A stretch of DNA of 51,702 nt from an uncultured Pelagibacteraceae bacterium (GCA_902589455.1 CACISX010000007.1:1-51702); one strand, 5' to 3'; counted from the first letter of the stretch, positions 42,099 to 51,212 are shown. Translations and numbers: made by a program. The notes: generated by a model not told the origin, from the letters alone.

Positions 42099-42554
42099 TT
42101 AAGTGTCTTTGTTGTTATTTTTACAACTATAAAAAGAAATATCTTTTTCTTTTTCCTCTTGTTTTATATTGGTTGTGATTTCGTGAATAAGTTCGCCTGT
42201 TTTTCTAGTATAGACTGCAGACTCAGAATAATTCCTTTCTTTGTCGAATGCTTTAATTAAGAAAATATCCTTATTCGAAATTTTAACTTCTAAATCTATT
42301 TTATTAAAAAATTCTGATAAATTTTTAACAATTAAAATATCTGGAGTTTTTGACTTAATTATTAATTTACTAATATCTCTTCTCTGAATTTGATCTTTTG
42401 AAAAAGATTCAAAATTATAGTCTGGATTTTTAAGTATAACTTTTTCAAATTTACAATTTAAACTCAAATCAGAGTTTAGAGTAATATTTGTATTTTGAGC
42501 TTTTACAAAACTAAAATTAAAAAGGAATAAAAAAATAATTAAAAAAAACTTCAT
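42099..42554 (-). CDS. Secreted hypothetical protein
   Basis: A 151-residue protein with a signal peptide (residues about 1-19, ending FVKA). The rest is mostly polar beta-like with two Cys: C34 in LNCKF and C145 in FYSCKNN, which could form a disulfide. The RKTGELIHEI stretch is like the tail of small beta-sheet lipocalin-type proteins. I recognise no family. It lies in a run of minus-strand genes for secreted proteins. Confidence 0.75.
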   Translation of the reverse strand: MKFFLIIFLFLFNFSFVKAQNTNITLNSDLSLNCKFEKVILKNPDYNFESFSKDQIQRRDISKLIIKSKTPDILIVKNLSEFFNKIDLEVKISNKDIFLIKAFDKERNYSESAVYTRKTGELIHEITTNIKQEEKEKDISFYSCKNNNKDT

Positions 42555-42573
42555 AATTAAAATTCAAATACTA

Positions 42574-43632
42574 CTATTTTAAAATTTCAGTTAAACTATT
42601 TATTTCACCAATTTTAAATATGAGTGCATCTTCTTTTTTAAAACCATAATTTTCTGCATTTTCTTTAAACCTTTTACGTGGTTCCATAATCGGCTCTAAA
42701 GATAAAACAAAAGTACCCCAGTGCATTCCTATAACTTTTTTACTTTTTAAATCCCTTGCTATACTTAAAGCTTCCTCTGGATTTGTATGAAAAGTAGATT
42801 TATCTTTGTAAGGCATGATTGGATAAAAATTATAAGCACCAATATTTATTATTGTGATATCTATAGGTCCATATTTTTCACCTATTTTTTTATATATTTC
42901 TCCTATTCCAGTATCACATGCGAAGAGAATTTTTTTATCTTTGTATTCAATTAAAAAATTACCCCATAAAGTTTTGTTTGTGTCAGTAAGACTTCTTTTA
43001 GACCAATGAACTGCAGGTAAAAATGTAATTTTTAAATTTTCATTAATTACTATTTCTTCATACCAATCCATTTCGTTAACATCTGTGTATCCATTTCTAC
43101 TAAAATACTTTCCTAATTTTAAAGGAGCTAATACTTTGGCTTTTTTATAAGGAAATCTTCTTATAGTCATCATATCCTGATGATCGTAATGATTATGTGT
43201 TAACAAAAATAAATCTACAGGTGGTAATTCTCTTAATGTTAAAGCAGGTTCAGTAAATCTTTTTGGACCAAATATTAATGGTCCAGCATTTTTTGAAAAA
43301 ACTGGATCTGTTATAATAGTTGTGCCACCTAATTTTATAAGAAATGTGGCATGCCCAATCCATCCAATATAGTCACTGTTTTTGAATTTTTCTAAGTTAG
43401 AAAAAACTATTTCTTTTTCTTCAACATGATCTTTAGGAACAGTCATATCAAGTTTCTTTTTTTCTTTATTAAAAATTTTAAAAGACCATTTAAAATTAGA
43501 ATCTCTTTTTGGAGATCCTTCGGGATTTCTAAATGTCCCATCTGGTAAATGATGATAGGGTATTTTTTCCATAGCAATTGATACACAATTTAAAGATAAA
43601 ATAAAAATTAAAAAACTTAAAAAATTTAACAT
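42574..43632 (-). CDS. Metallo-beta-lactamase-fold hydrolase (UlaG/NAPE-PLD-like)
   Basis: A 352-residue protein with a probable signal peptide or anchor (about 1-20). The zinc motif is H146-N-H148-Y-D150-H151, followed by FLPAVHWSKRS and IGMHWGTFVLSLEP for the other His ligands and D in FACDTGIGE. WIGHATFLIKLGGTTIITDPVFS is the typical entry to this subfamily, which includes NAPE phospholipase D and bacterial outer-membrane-linked hydrolases. Substrate is likely a phosphodiester or lactone, unproven. Confidence 0.92.
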   Translation of the reverse strand: MLNFLSFLIFILSLNCVSIAMEKIPYHHLPDGTFRNPEGSPKRDSNFKWSFKIFNKEKKKLDMTVPKDHVEEKEIVFSNLEKFKNSDYIGWIGHATFLIKLGGTTIITDPVFSKNAGPLIFGPKRFTEPALTLRELPPVDLFLLTHNHYDHQDMMTIRRFPYKKAKVLAPLKLGKYFSRNGYTDVNEMDWYEEIVINENLKITFLPAVHWSKRSLTDTNKTLWGNFLIEYKDKKILFACDTGIGEIYKKIGEKYGPIDITIINIGAYNFYPIMPYKDKSTFHTNPEEALSIARDLKSKKVIGMHWGTFVLSLEPIMEPRKRFKENAENYGFKKEDALIFKIGEINSLTEILK

Positions 43633-43648
43633 ATAAATTACTTTTATT

Positions 43649-44077
43649 TTAGATTATTATTTTATTAAATTTTTTAACTTTCTTGTCTAATGACATAAAA
43701 TAAAATTCAATTTTCAACTTTGGAAATTTTCTCTTAATTATTTTTTTAATTTTTGTAAACGACCCTAAATGAATTTTCATCTCATTAAATGTATTAAATT
43801 CTTGTTTTTGATTAGCAATTTTAGCTGCACCACAATCTTCGTGATTAATTACAATTAATTTTTCTATTTTGTGTAATTTAATTGATATAGCCAAATTTTC
43901 ATAAAATGTTTTATGCCATTGCTTAAATTTATTATGTGTAACTCCAACAGCAGCACCTGCTATAGTAAACGCGCTATATTTTCCTATTAATTTTTTTTTC
44001 ATGAGATAATTATAAACCAAGTGCTGAAATCTGGGATCAATACAAGACAACACCATTGCTTTAAATTTTAATTTCAT
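43649..44077 (-). CDS. Short beta-carbonic-anhydrase-like protein
   Basis: A 142-residue protein with the beta-CA zinc and dyad residues: C12-x-D14-x-R16 near the N-terminus and H79-E-D-C82 (then GA) in the middle. AFTIAGAAVG stands where beta-CAs have the R-N/I-A-G strand. Typical beta-CAs are about 200 residues; this one ends soon after the second zinc site, so it lacks most of the C-terminal part. It may be a compact carbonic anhydrase or a non-catalytic relative. It abuts the SOUL gene (one-base overlap). Confidence 0.72.
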   Translation of the reverse strand: MKLKFKAMVLSCIDPRFQHLVYNYLMKKKLIGKYSAFTIAGAAVGVTHNKFKQWHKTFYENLAISIKLHKIEKLIVINHEDCGAAKIANQKQEFNTFNEMKIHLGSFTKIKKIIKRKFPKLKIEFYFMSLDKKVKKFNKIII

Positions 44078-44643
44078 TATTTTAATTCTACTTTAAACAT
44101 AGCCTCATTTCTTCTATTCATTGGAAGTGTAAATGGACTGTCATATGTTGCTCTAATAGGAGGACTTACAATTGATATGTTGTTTTTTTGTAACTCTTTT
44201 TCTAAAATTTCTTTATATTTTATAAAATTTCTATCCGAAGCTCTTCCAGAATATCTCAATACCGCATAATATCCTCCTTCGATATTAATAATTTTTACAT
44301 CTTCCTTGCTTGGATTTGGTGCATTTTCATAATTAAATTTCGATGGTAAGTAAAATTGCATACTCATATTTCCATTTTTCTCAACTTGGGTAACAGGTGT
44401 TGTCATTTTAATTTTTTCTTTAGTATCGTTTCTGCCTGAAATGTAGTTAAATAATTTTCTAAAATTACTATCTGTTCCTGAACTCATTGTTTCAACTGCT
44501 AATCGATCAGAATATTTTCTAATCTCATATATTTCATTTTTAACTACAACTTCGTAATCTGCTTCTTCGTAAGCCATAACGGTAGAATATGGTAAAATAA
44601 ATAAAGTATAAAATACTATAAAATAAATTTTTATTATTCTCAT
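44077..44643 (-). CDS. SOUL-family heme-binding protein
   Basis: A 188-residue protein with a signal peptide (about 1-25, ending MAYEE). EADYEVVVKNEIYEIRKYSDRLAVET, GRNDTKEKIKMTTPVTQ, and YAVLRYSGRASDRNFIKYKEILEKEL are the SOUL/HBP signatures. These bind heme or tetrapyrroles in the periplasm or plastid; the bacterial role is unknown. It shares one base with the CA-like gene and starts 4 bp from the next gene's stop. Confidence 0.9.
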   Translation of the reverse strand: MRIIKIYFIVFYTLFILPYSTVMAYEEADYEVVVKNEIYEIRKYSDRLAVETMSSGTDSNFRKLFNYISGRNDTKEKIKMTTPVTQVEKNGNMSMQFYLPSKFNYENAPNPSKEDVKIINIEGGYYAVLRYSGRASDRNFIKYKEILEKELQKNNISIVSPPIRATYDSPFTLPMNRRNEAMFKVELK

Positions 44644-44646
44644 TGA

Positions 44647-45201
44647 TTAAATAACTTTATATTCAAAATTTTGGGTATTTTCATTTATTTGAATTAATTT
44701 AGCACCATTTCTTTGATGAAAATTAGTTGCCATTTCTGTTAGTGGTGAAAGGGTTACTAATCTATTCAAATGATTAGATTTTTTAATTTTTTTGAAAACT
44801 TCTTTTACAATTAATTTTCCACCACCCTTTTTTTTAGACCAGACAGTATAAGCAATTGCTATTTGACCACCAGTTTGATCTCTCATAGCTGTTTGTAAAA
44901 ATGCATCAGTGCTTAGTTTTTCTAATTCCTCAACACTTTTTGGAACTTCATTTGTATAGGCGAAACACATTACAGCATGAATTTCACCTTTGTATTCAAC
45001 ACCATAAATTTTTCTACCAAAACCTGTCCTAAAATTGTTATCTAGTTCTGGTCTGACAGGATCTTCTTGAGTATTGCATTCTTTAAGCTCAACAAGTTTA
45101 GCACCTTTGACCCACCCAAAAAAGTTATCAATATTTTTACTTAATACTTGTCTGTTTTTTCTTATTCTTGCTTTAATTCGTGGATTAAATTTTTTTTTCA
45201 T
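44647..45201 (-). CDS. GNAT-like hypothetical protein
   Basis: A 184-residue soluble protein. The N-terminus is very basic (KKKFNPRIKARIRKNRQ). The middle resembles GNAT strands (GVEYKGEIHAVMCFAYT), and AIAYTVWSKKKGGGKLIVKEVFKKI followed by TEMATNFHQRNGAKLIQ looks like the acetyl-CoA loop and the usual F-x-x-x-x-G-A/F end. I do not recognise a named family. It could be an acetyltransferase with a rare N-terminal domain. Operon with the SOUL gene (3-bp gap). Confidence 0.65.
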   Translation of the reverse strand: MKKKFNPRIKARIRKNRQVLSKNIDNFFGWVKGAKLVELKECNTQEDPVRPELDNNFRTGFGRKIYGVEYKGEIHAVMCFAYTNEVPKSVEELEKLSTDAFLQTAMRDQTGGQIAIAYTVWSKKKGGGKLIVKEVFKKIKKSNHLNRLVTLSPLTEMATNFHQRNGAKLIQINENTQNFEYKVI

Positions 45202-45254
45202 AAATCAAACTATTTACTTAAACATTTATTTAAAATTTAGAATGTGTAAAAAAA

Positions 45255-46001
45255 TCATACCAGGTAATCAAATAAAAGCTTTGTACTTGTAAAGAAAATT
45301 AAAGCATACAAAATGTTGTAAAATAATTTTTCTTCAATAATTTTAAGTAATTTATATCCAATTATTATACCTAATATTGCAAGTGGAAATAGTATTAAAG
45401 AGTTTTTAAATGACTCAAAATTTGTCATTGATAAATTAATATATAGTGGAAGTTTTATTAAATTTACAAAAGTAAAGAAAATGATTCTTGTGCCTACATA
45501 TATTTCTTTCTTCATTCTCAATGGAAGTAAATAAAGACTAGTAGGAGTTCCTCCCGCATGTACACAAAAACTTGTAAAGCCTGCTACCATTGAACAAATT
45601 CCTCCTTTAAAGAAGTTTTTTTGAGATTTTTGATCTTTATCTTTTTTAAAAAAAAAATAATGGCCAGCAAATAAGAAACCCATTACTCCAATTATAAATT
45701 TTAACATTTCTTCTGAAAAATATGAAAAAGTTAATGATCCAACAAGTATCCCAACTGCTGCAAATGGAATCATTAATTTTAAAGTTCCAAAATCAAATTC
45801 TTTCCTATACTTATAAACAGCAATAAAATCTGAAAATATTAGGATTGGTAAAATAATTCCTAAAGCTTGATTTAATGGCATCACTATTGTCATTAAGGGG
45901 ACAGAAATTAAAGTCATCGAACCACCTAAACCTGATTTTGCAATTCCGTATAAAATTATGGCTGGAACAACTGTAAAAAAAAATAATAAGTTTATTTCCA
46001 T
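45255..46001 (-). CDS. TauE/SafE-family permease, minimal form
   Basis: A 248-residue membrane protein with eight helices. The two TauE repeats are seen as YGIAKSGLGGSMTLISVPLMTIVMP (about 18-42) and CSMVAGFTSFCVHAGGTPTSLYLLPLRM (about 136-163). It is shorter than the TauE-type gene at 17409 and lies far from the sulfur island, so sulfite is not the obvious solute. It overlaps the GNAT gene by 10 bp. Confidence 0.87.
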   Translation of the reverse strand: MEINLLFFFTVVPAIILYGIAKSGLGGSMTLISVPLMTIVMPLNQALGIILPILIFSDFIAVYKYRKEFDFGTLKLMIPFAAVGILVGSLTFSYFSEEMLKFIIGVMGFLFAGHYFFFKKDKDQKSQKNFFKGGICSMVAGFTSFCVHAGGTPTSLYLLPLRMKKEIYVGTRIIFFTFVNLIKLPLYINLSMTNFESFKNSLILFPLAILGIIIGYKLLKIIEEKLFYNILYALIFFTSTKLLFDYLV

Positions 46002-46261
46002 TTATTTAATGATTTTAATAATTTCGATCCTAAAGGACTAATTGGTTCCTGAAGTATTATTTCTTTTCCAGTTTTTTGTTTTACTAATTGTAATAATTTA
46101 GTTGCTAACCCTTGTTTTCTAAAAATTGGATTAACAAAAATATACTCTACCTCACCTTTCTTATTAAATCTAACAAAGCCTATTGTTGTATTTTCATTTT
46201 TAAAGGTGAAAACTCCCTCAGTTTCCTCAATTTTAAAATTTGAAACTTCCAGGCTGTTCAT
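45992..46261 (-). CDS. Small GNAT-family acetyltransferase
   Basis: A single short GNAT domain of 89 residues. VEYIFVNPIFRKQGLATKLLQLVKQKTGK (about 33-61) is the core: beta 4, the R-x-x-G-L/I-A acetyl-CoA loop and helix 3. Short forms like this (YjdJ-like) act on unknown substrates. It lies between a 54-residue membrane protein and the TauE-type gene, overlapping the latter by 10 bp. Confidence 0.85.
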   Translation of the reverse strand: MNSLEVSNFKIEETEGVFTFKNENTTIGFVRFNKKGEVEYIFVNPIFRKQGLATKLLQLVKQKTGKEIILQEPISPLGSKLLKSLNKWK

Positions 46262-46266
46262 GAATC

Positions 46267-46431
46267 CTAGTAATTTAGGAGCAAAAGGATAACTGCTATT
46301 ACAGCAATGATGGAGCTAACAACTATATAATTAAGCCTAATGTTGAACTTTTTTTCAACAGAATCAGTTATTTTCTCCCAAAATAAAACTATTAAAAATA
46401 CAATAATAGCTGGTATCAGATATTTAATCAT
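46267..46431 (-). CDS. 54-residue two-helix membrane protein
   Basis: A frame opening MIKYLIPAIIVFLIVLFWEK, giving one helix at about 3-18, a charged centre (TDSVEKKFNIRL), and a second helix (about 33-52, ending LLLLNY). The stop is 5 bp before the GNAT start, so it would head the three-gene operon to 45255. It is divergent from the DmdA-type gene. No family recognised. Confidence 0.65.
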   Translation of the reverse strand: MIKYLIPAIIVFLIVLFWEKITDSVEKKFNIRLNYIVVSSIIAVIAVILLLLNY

Positions 46432-46450
46432 ACAAATGAATTTTTATTAA

Positions 46451-46502
46451 TTTAAGACTATTAGAGTGAATATTCTATTTGTAAATAATTTTAAGACTGT
46501 TA
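46451..46502. repeat. Direct repeat upstream of the DmdA-type gene
   Basis: TTTAAGACTATTA (46451-46463) and TTTAAGACTGTTA (46490-46502) match at 12 of 13 positions, 39 bp apart, in the 81-bp gap between divergent genes. The second copy ends 10 bp before the ATG. This could be a paired regulator site for either direction. Confidence 0.4.
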
Positions 46503-46512
46503 ATGGTCACAG

Positions 46513-47652
46513 ATGTCGCGTAAAAACTTTGGTTTTGGAACACAAATTAGAAAATCTCCATATTTCGATGCTACCGTAAAATGGGGAGCAACTGGTTTTT
46601 CTGTATATAATCACATGTATATTCCAAGAGATTTTGGAAGTCCTGAACAAAATTTTTGGAACCTTATTGAAAAATCAATCTTATGTGATGTTGCAGTTGA
46701 AAGACAAGTCGAGATCACTGGTCCTGATGCCTACAAATTTACTCAATTATTAACACCTAGAGACCTTTCAAAATTATCAATAGGACAGTGTAAATATGTA
46801 TTAATCGTTAATAATGATGGTGGTATTTTAAACGATCCAGTTTTATTAAGATTAGCAGAAAATCATTTTTGGTTATCCTTGGCAGATAGTGATGTTTTAT
46901 TATGGGCACAAGGAGTTGCTGTTAACTCTGGCTTAAATATAAAAATATCTGAGCCAGATGTCTCTCCTTTACAATTGCAAGGCCCTACCTCACAAGAAAT
47001 CATGGTTAAATTATTTGGTGATGGCATGAGAGATCTAAAATATTATTGGCTCAGAGAATATAATCTTGATGGAATTCCACTAATTGTTTCAAGAACAGGT
47101 TGGTCAAGTGAACTTGGTTATGAAATATATTTAAGAGATGGTTCAAAAGGAAATGAATTATACGAAAAAATTATGTCTGCTGGTAAAGAACATGGTATTC
47201 AACCAGGTCATACATCGTCCATAAGAAGAATTGAAGGTGGTATGCTTTCATATCATGCAGATGCTGACATTTATACTAATCCATTTGAATTAGGATTAGA
47301 TCGATTAGTAAATTTAGAATCTGATCTAGACTTTATTGGTAAAGAAGCTCTAAAAAAGATTAAACAAGATGGAATAAAGAGAAAACAGGTCGGACTTATA
47401 ATAGATTGTAATCCTTTATCAGGACCTAACACAACTTTTTGGCCAATTGAAAAAGATGGTAAAACAATTGGTAAAGTAACTTCAGCTGTATATTCTCCTA
47501 GATTAAAAAAGAATATTGCACTTGCAATGATAGAAATAAATTATTCAGAATTAGGAAATCAATTAAATGTTCAAACTCATGAGGCAAAATATACTGCTAA
47601 AATTGTAGAAAAACCTTTTTATGATCCTAAAAAGAAAATAGCCAGCAGCTAA
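46513..47652 (+). CDS. dmdA: DmdA-type GcvT-fold methyltransferase (probable DMSP demethylase or close paralogue)
   Basis: A 379-residue tetrahydrofolate-dependent enzyme of the GcvT fold. FSVYNHMYIPRDFG (near 29-42), CDVAVERQVEITGPDAYKFTQLLTPRDL (about 58-85), DPVLLRLAENHFWLSLADSD (about 108-127), SRTGWSSELGYEIYLRDG (193-210) and IRRIEGGMLSYHADAD run along the known DmdA pattern and differ from true glycine-cleavage GcvT. DmdA moves a methyl group from dimethylsulfoniopropionate to tetrahydrofolate. Proteobacteria also carry DmdA-like paralogues of unknown substrate, so the exact function is moderate. No gcvH or gcvP nearby. Ends 4 bp inside the convergent ABC permease gene. Confidence 0.65.
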   Translation: MSRKNFGFGTQIRKSPYFDATVKWGATGFSVYNHMYIPRDFGSPEQNFWNLIEKSILCDVAVERQVEITGPDAYKFTQLLTPRDLSKLSIGQCKYVLIVNNDGGILNDPVLLRLAENHFWLSLADSDVLLWAQGVAVNSGLNIKISEPDVSPLQLQGPTSQEIMVKLFGDGMRDLKYYWLREYNLDGIPLIVSRTGWSSELGYEIYLRDGSKGNELYEKIMSAGKEHGIQPGHTSSIRRIEGGMLSYHADADIYTNPFELGLDRLVNLESDLDFIGKEALKKIKQDGIKRKQVGLIIDCNPLSGPNTTFWPIEKDGKTIGKVTSAVYSPRLKKNIALAMIEINYSELGNQLNVQTHEAKYTAKIVEKPFYDPKKKIASS

Positions 47653-48416
47653 GATTTAATATTGTAACCTTTTTTTAGTAAAATAGTAACAACGGTGATG
47701 CATCCAAGTAAAAACGCAACCATAGAAATGATACTAACCCAAATATTAAAATCTGATACTCCATAAAATGAAAATCTTAATCCATTTATTAGATAAACTA
47801 CTGGATTAAAATAAGTAACCATCTGCCAAAATTCTGGCAGCATATCTAAAGAATATAAACTTCCACCTAAAAATACCATTGGTGTAATAACTAAGGTTGG
47901 TATTATTGACATTTGCTCAAAGTTAGAACTCATCAGTCCGATTAAAAAACCAAACAAAGCAAAAGTAAAAGCGACTAAGACTAGTAAAAATATCATCAGT
48001 AAAGGATATTTTACATCTACTTCTACAAAAAATGTTGCTGTTATAAAAATTACAACACCTACAATTAAAGTTTTTGTTGCTCCAGCACCAACAAAAGCAA
48101 GAACGATTTCTAAAGTTGATATAGGAGCTGCCAAAATTTCATAAATCGTCCCATTAAATTTAGGAAAAAATATACCAAAGGATGTGTTACTGATTGATTG
48201 AGTTAAAAGAGTAAGCATCAATAAACCTGGAACAATGTATGATCCATAACTTATCCCATCAATATTTTCTACATAGCCTCCAATTACTGATCCAAAAACA
48301 ATAAAATATAAAGAGGTAGATAAGACTGGTGATAACAACGATTGCATCAATGTTCGTTTAAATCTATCCATCTCATGTAAATAAATTGCTTTAAAAGCAT
48401 AATAATTAAATTTCAT
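47649..48416 (-). CDS. ABC-2-type permease
   Basis: A 255-residue permease with six helices. [30 protein letters not shown] opens it; [27 protein letters not shown] (about 92-118) is the typical coupling-helix region, and [34 protein letters not shown] is the ABC-2 signature. It matches the YadH branch. It pairs with the ATPase gene, overlapping it by 11 bp. The exported solute is unknown. Confidence 0.9.
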   Translation of the reverse strand: MKFNYYAFKAIYLHEMDRFKRTLMQSLLSPVLSTSLYFIVFGSVIGGYVENIDGISYGSYIVPGLLMLTLLTQSISNTSFGIFFPKFNGTIYEILAAPISTLEIVLAFVGAGATKTLIVGVVIFITATFFVEVDVKYPLLMIFLLVLVAFTFALFGFLIGLMSSNFEQMSIIPTLVITPMVFLGGSLYSLDMLPEFWQMVTYFNPVVYLINGLRFSFYGVSDFNIWVSIISMVAFLLGCITVVTILLKKGYNIKS

Positions 48417-49353
48417 TATTTTCCTTTACTAAACTGACAAATATTTTTTCTAATGTGCTTTGTTCTGTTTTCAAATCTTTTAATTTAAATCCTGCATCTT
48501 TTAAATCTTGAAGTAAATTTGTAATCCCTGTTTGTTTAGCTTGAACATTGTAGGTGTAATCAATTGACATTTTATCTTTGCCAATTTCAAGATTGTATTT
48601 TTCTAAACTAATTGGTAATTCCTTAACTTCTTCTTGTAAGTCCACAGTAAGTTTCTTATGTCCCATTTTTTTTAATAATTCTTTTGTTTCATCAACAACT
48701 ATTATTTCTCCTTGATTGATAACTCCCACTCTATCCGCAATAGCCTCTGCTTCTTCTATGTAGTGTGTGGTTAAAATTATTGTAACACCAGTTTTTCTTA
48801 AACTCTCAACTACTTTCCACATGTCTTGTCTTAACTCAACATCTACTCCAGCAGTTGGTTCATCTAAAAATAAAATGGTTGGTTCATGAGATAATGCTTT
48901 TGCAATCAAAACTCTTCTTTTCATTCCCCCAGATAATTGTCTAAGCCTTAAATCTTTCTTATCCCATAGACTTAGATCTTTTAAAACTTTCTCAATATGT
49001 TTTGGATCAGGTTTTTTCCCGTACAAACCTCTAGAATATGAAACGTTATTAAATACAGTTTCAAATTGCTCTAGAGTTAACTCCTGAGGGACTAATCCAA
49101 TCCTAGACCTTGTTTCTCTATAATCATCAATAATATCAAATTCATCTACTGTAACTTTCCCAGAAGATGGTCTTACTATCCCGCAGATAATACTTATAAG
49201 TGTAGTTTTTCCTGCACCATTTGGTCCTAGCATTGCAAAAATTTCACCCTTTTTAATATTTAGGTTTATTTTTTTTAATGCCTCAAAACCATTGTCGTAC
49301 ACTTTTGAAAGGTTATTTATGCTTATTTGCTCGTTTGACATGTGGTTAGGCAT
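48406..49353 (-). CDS. ABC transporter ATP-binding protein
   Basis: An ABC ATPase of about 315 residues. Walker A is GPNGAGKTT (near 45), the Q-loop is in [10 protein letters not shown], the signature is LSGGMKRR, Walker B is [14 protein letters not shown], and the switch His is in [14 protein letters not shown]. The C-terminal part (about 230-315) is the extension typical of the YadG branch. Two ATGs are possible, 49353 and 49341, and neither has a Shine-Dalgarno; a TTG at 49365 would extend it further. I use 49353. Confidence 0.93.
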   Translation of the reverse strand: MPNHMSNEQISINNLSKVYDNGFEALKKINLNIKKGEIFAMLGPNGAGKTTLISIICGIVRPSSGKVTVDEFDIIDDYRETRSRIGLVPQELTLEQFETVFNNVSYSRGLYGKKPDPKHIEKVLKDLSLWDKKDLRLRQLSGGMKRRVLIAKALSHEPTILFLDEPTAGVDVELRQDMWKVVESLRKTGVTIILTTHYIEEAEAIADRVGVINQGEIIVVDETKELLKKMGHKKLTVDLQEEVKELPISLEKYNLEIGKDKMSIDYTYNVQAKQTGITNLLQDLKDAGFKLKDLKTEQSTLEKIFVSLVKENNEI

Positions 49354-49410
49354 ATATAGAGACAATTTATAGTATTACAATAAATTAAAATTTACCTTAA
49401 TTTTGATTTA

Positions 49411-49779
49411 ATGAAAAAATTTTTAGTATTTATTTGTTTTGTATTAGCATTTAGCACCAAAGCAATTGGGAAAGAAACCACTTATAGTAAAGAGTTATTT
49501 GATAAAGCTCTATCAGAAGGAAAAGTTGTGGTGGTTAGTTCTTGGATTAAATATTGTACCTCTTGTGCTAGCCAAATGAAAGTTCTTGAAAAAGCAAAAA
49601 ATGATTTTGATAATATGGAGTACTTTGCTTTTGATGTAACAAATAAAGAAATTGCTCAATTTTTTAACGTTCAATATCAAACAACACTTTTAATTTTTAA
49701 AGATAATAAAGAAGTTTACAGAAGCATTGGTGAGACCACTAAAGAACTTATTTATGATGCTTTAAAATCCTCTATCTAA
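49411..49779 (+). CDS. Periplasmic thioredoxin-like protein
   Basis: A 122-residue protein with a signal peptide (about 1-20). The active site is C49-T-S-C52 after W45; the cis-Pro loop seems replaced, with VQYQTTLLIFKDN where thioredoxins have V-x-x-x-P-T. The missing Pro before T-L-L is unusual for a thioredoxin and closer to the DsbD C-terminal domain range. Probably reduces or receives electrons in the periplasm. Overlaps the thiV stop by 8 bp. Confidence 0.78.
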   Translation: MKKFLVFICFVLAFSTKAIGKETTYSKELFDKALSEGKVVVVSSWIKYCTSCASQMKVLEKAKNDFDNMEYFAFDVTNKEIAQFFNVQYQTTLLIFKDNKEVYRSIGETTKELIYDALKSSI

Positions 49780-51211
49780 ATTTAATTTTTAAGATTATTG
49801 CAGGCAAGAAAGTTGCAATCAAAAAAGATAAAAATAATAAAGATTGAGCTATAAATGGTGAAAACAAGTCTTTAGACAAAAATACTCCCACTAATAAGCT
49901 TTTAGAAAAATCTGGAAATGGAAACATTAAAAATCCAGCAACTAGACCAATTATAATTGAAACATAAGCGGTTTTTTCATCCACTTTATTATAGAAGCTA
50001 TAAAAAACAGTCACTACAAACGCACAACAAAATAAATCTGCAAGTAAGAATAAATATAAAATATCAAATCCTTTTGAAGCAACACCAAATGCAATTACGG
50101 ATAAGATTAAAATGAAATATTTAGATATTTTCAAGTAATCAGTTTTTTTATCTAAATTAAAAGTTGCTTTGCCATCAACTACAAACAAACTGGAAATAGC
50201 ATTAACTAAAGTATCAACAGTCGAAATAGTCAATGCAAGACCAAGTATAATAATCAATAAGGATAAAATTTCTGTTTGATCTTTTAATAATAAACTAAAA
50301 AAACCCAAATCAGGTCTAACAGAAGGATCAATAGAAAATGATACCATTCCAATAAAACCCATTAAAAAAACTATTGGAACAATAATAAAGAAAGAAATTA
50401 TTAACCCATTTTTTAATGTTTGATAATCTTTTGCTGCATACACTCTTTGCCAATTTCCTTGATGAAATAAATTTGTTGCTGCAACTGCTATAAAGAAAGT
50501 TAATCCGGCAGTATATCCTGGAATATAATTTAAACTTATTAGTTGAGGGTTTTTATCATTAATTAAAGAAAAAGAAAAATTTTCTCCTGAAGATGAACTG
50601 ATAATTGAGATCAAAATAAATAATAAAACTCCAATTACAATCATTTGAATATTATCAGTAAATATTGACGCTCTTAATCCCCCGTAAAGGGTATAGCTTA
50701 AGGTAGCTACCAAGACTATTAATGCTGTAATCCACAATTCTGTTCCAGATATATAATTAATTAATACAGCAACTGCCGTTACTTCTGCGCAAAGAAAAAT
50801 GAACATATAAAAGATTGTCATTAACAAAATTAACTTAAATAGGCTTTTGCCAAATTTCTTTCTCATAAACTCAACTAAAGAAGATCCTTTTGGAAACTCA
50901 TTTCTAATTTTTTTTCCAAAATAAATTAAGAAAATCATTGGAAAAGCTGTACCTAATGCATAACCGATAACAGCACCTAATCCGCCCCACGTTGCAGCCG
51001 CAACAGGACCAAATAAAATCCAAGCTCCTAAAGCTGATGCTACAAGACTTGTGGTAAGTGAAAATAAACCAATGTTTCTATTTGCAGTTAAATAATTATT
51101 AATTCCTCTAAATTTTTTAGAATGAAGAATTCCTAAAAAAGCAAATATTAAACTAATTACAATTACTAATATTAATGATGTTGATTGAGTTAAAAAATAT
51201 GTTTTATCCAT
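49772..51211 (-). CDS. thiV: Sodium:solute symporter, ThiV-type pyrimidine (HMP) transporter
   Basis: A 479-residue SSS-family carrier with thirteen or so helices. ANRNIGLFSLTTSLVASALGAWILFGPVAAATWGGLGAVIGY (about 43-84) is the Na+-binding helix 1 region, and SYTLYGGLRASIFTDNIQMIVIG (about 171-193) is the family signature. A TPP riboswitch lies directly before the start (51213-51284). In SAR11 this gene and switch are known as ThiV, for uptake of the thiamin pyrimidine precursor HMP, which these cells cannot make. The riboswitch makes the role much firmer than the SSS family alone would. The ATG has AGGGA at five bases, inside the riboswitch P1. Confidence 0.9.
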   Translation of the reverse strand: MDKTYFLTQSTSLILVIVISLIFAFLGILHSKKFRGINNYLTANRNIGLFSLTTSLVASALGAWILFGPVAAATWGGLGAVIGYALGTAFPMIFLIYFGKKIRNEFPKGSSLVEFMRKKFGKSLFKLILLMTIFYMFIFLCAEVTAVAVLINYISGTELWITALIVLVATLSYTLYGGLRASIFTDNIQMIVIGVLLFILISIISSSSGENFSFSLINDKNPQLISLNYIPGYTAGLTFFIAVAATNLFHQGNWQRVYAAKDYQTLKNGLIISFFIIVPIVFLMGFIGMVSFSIDPSVRPDLGFFSLLLKDQTEILSLLIIILGLALTISTVDTLVNAISSLFVVDGKATFNLDKKTDYLKISKYFILILSVIAFGVASKGFDILYLFLLADLFCCAFVVTVFYSFYNKVDEKTAYVSIIIGLVAGFLMFPFPDFSKSLLVGVFLSKDLFSPFIAQSLLFLSFLIATFLPAIILKIKFR

Positions 51212-51212
51212 T

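Noticed and set aside
46513..47652. Glycine cleavage T protein (gcvT)
   Set aside because: No gcvH or gcvP nearby, no glycine riboswitch upstream, and motifs follow the DmdA branch.
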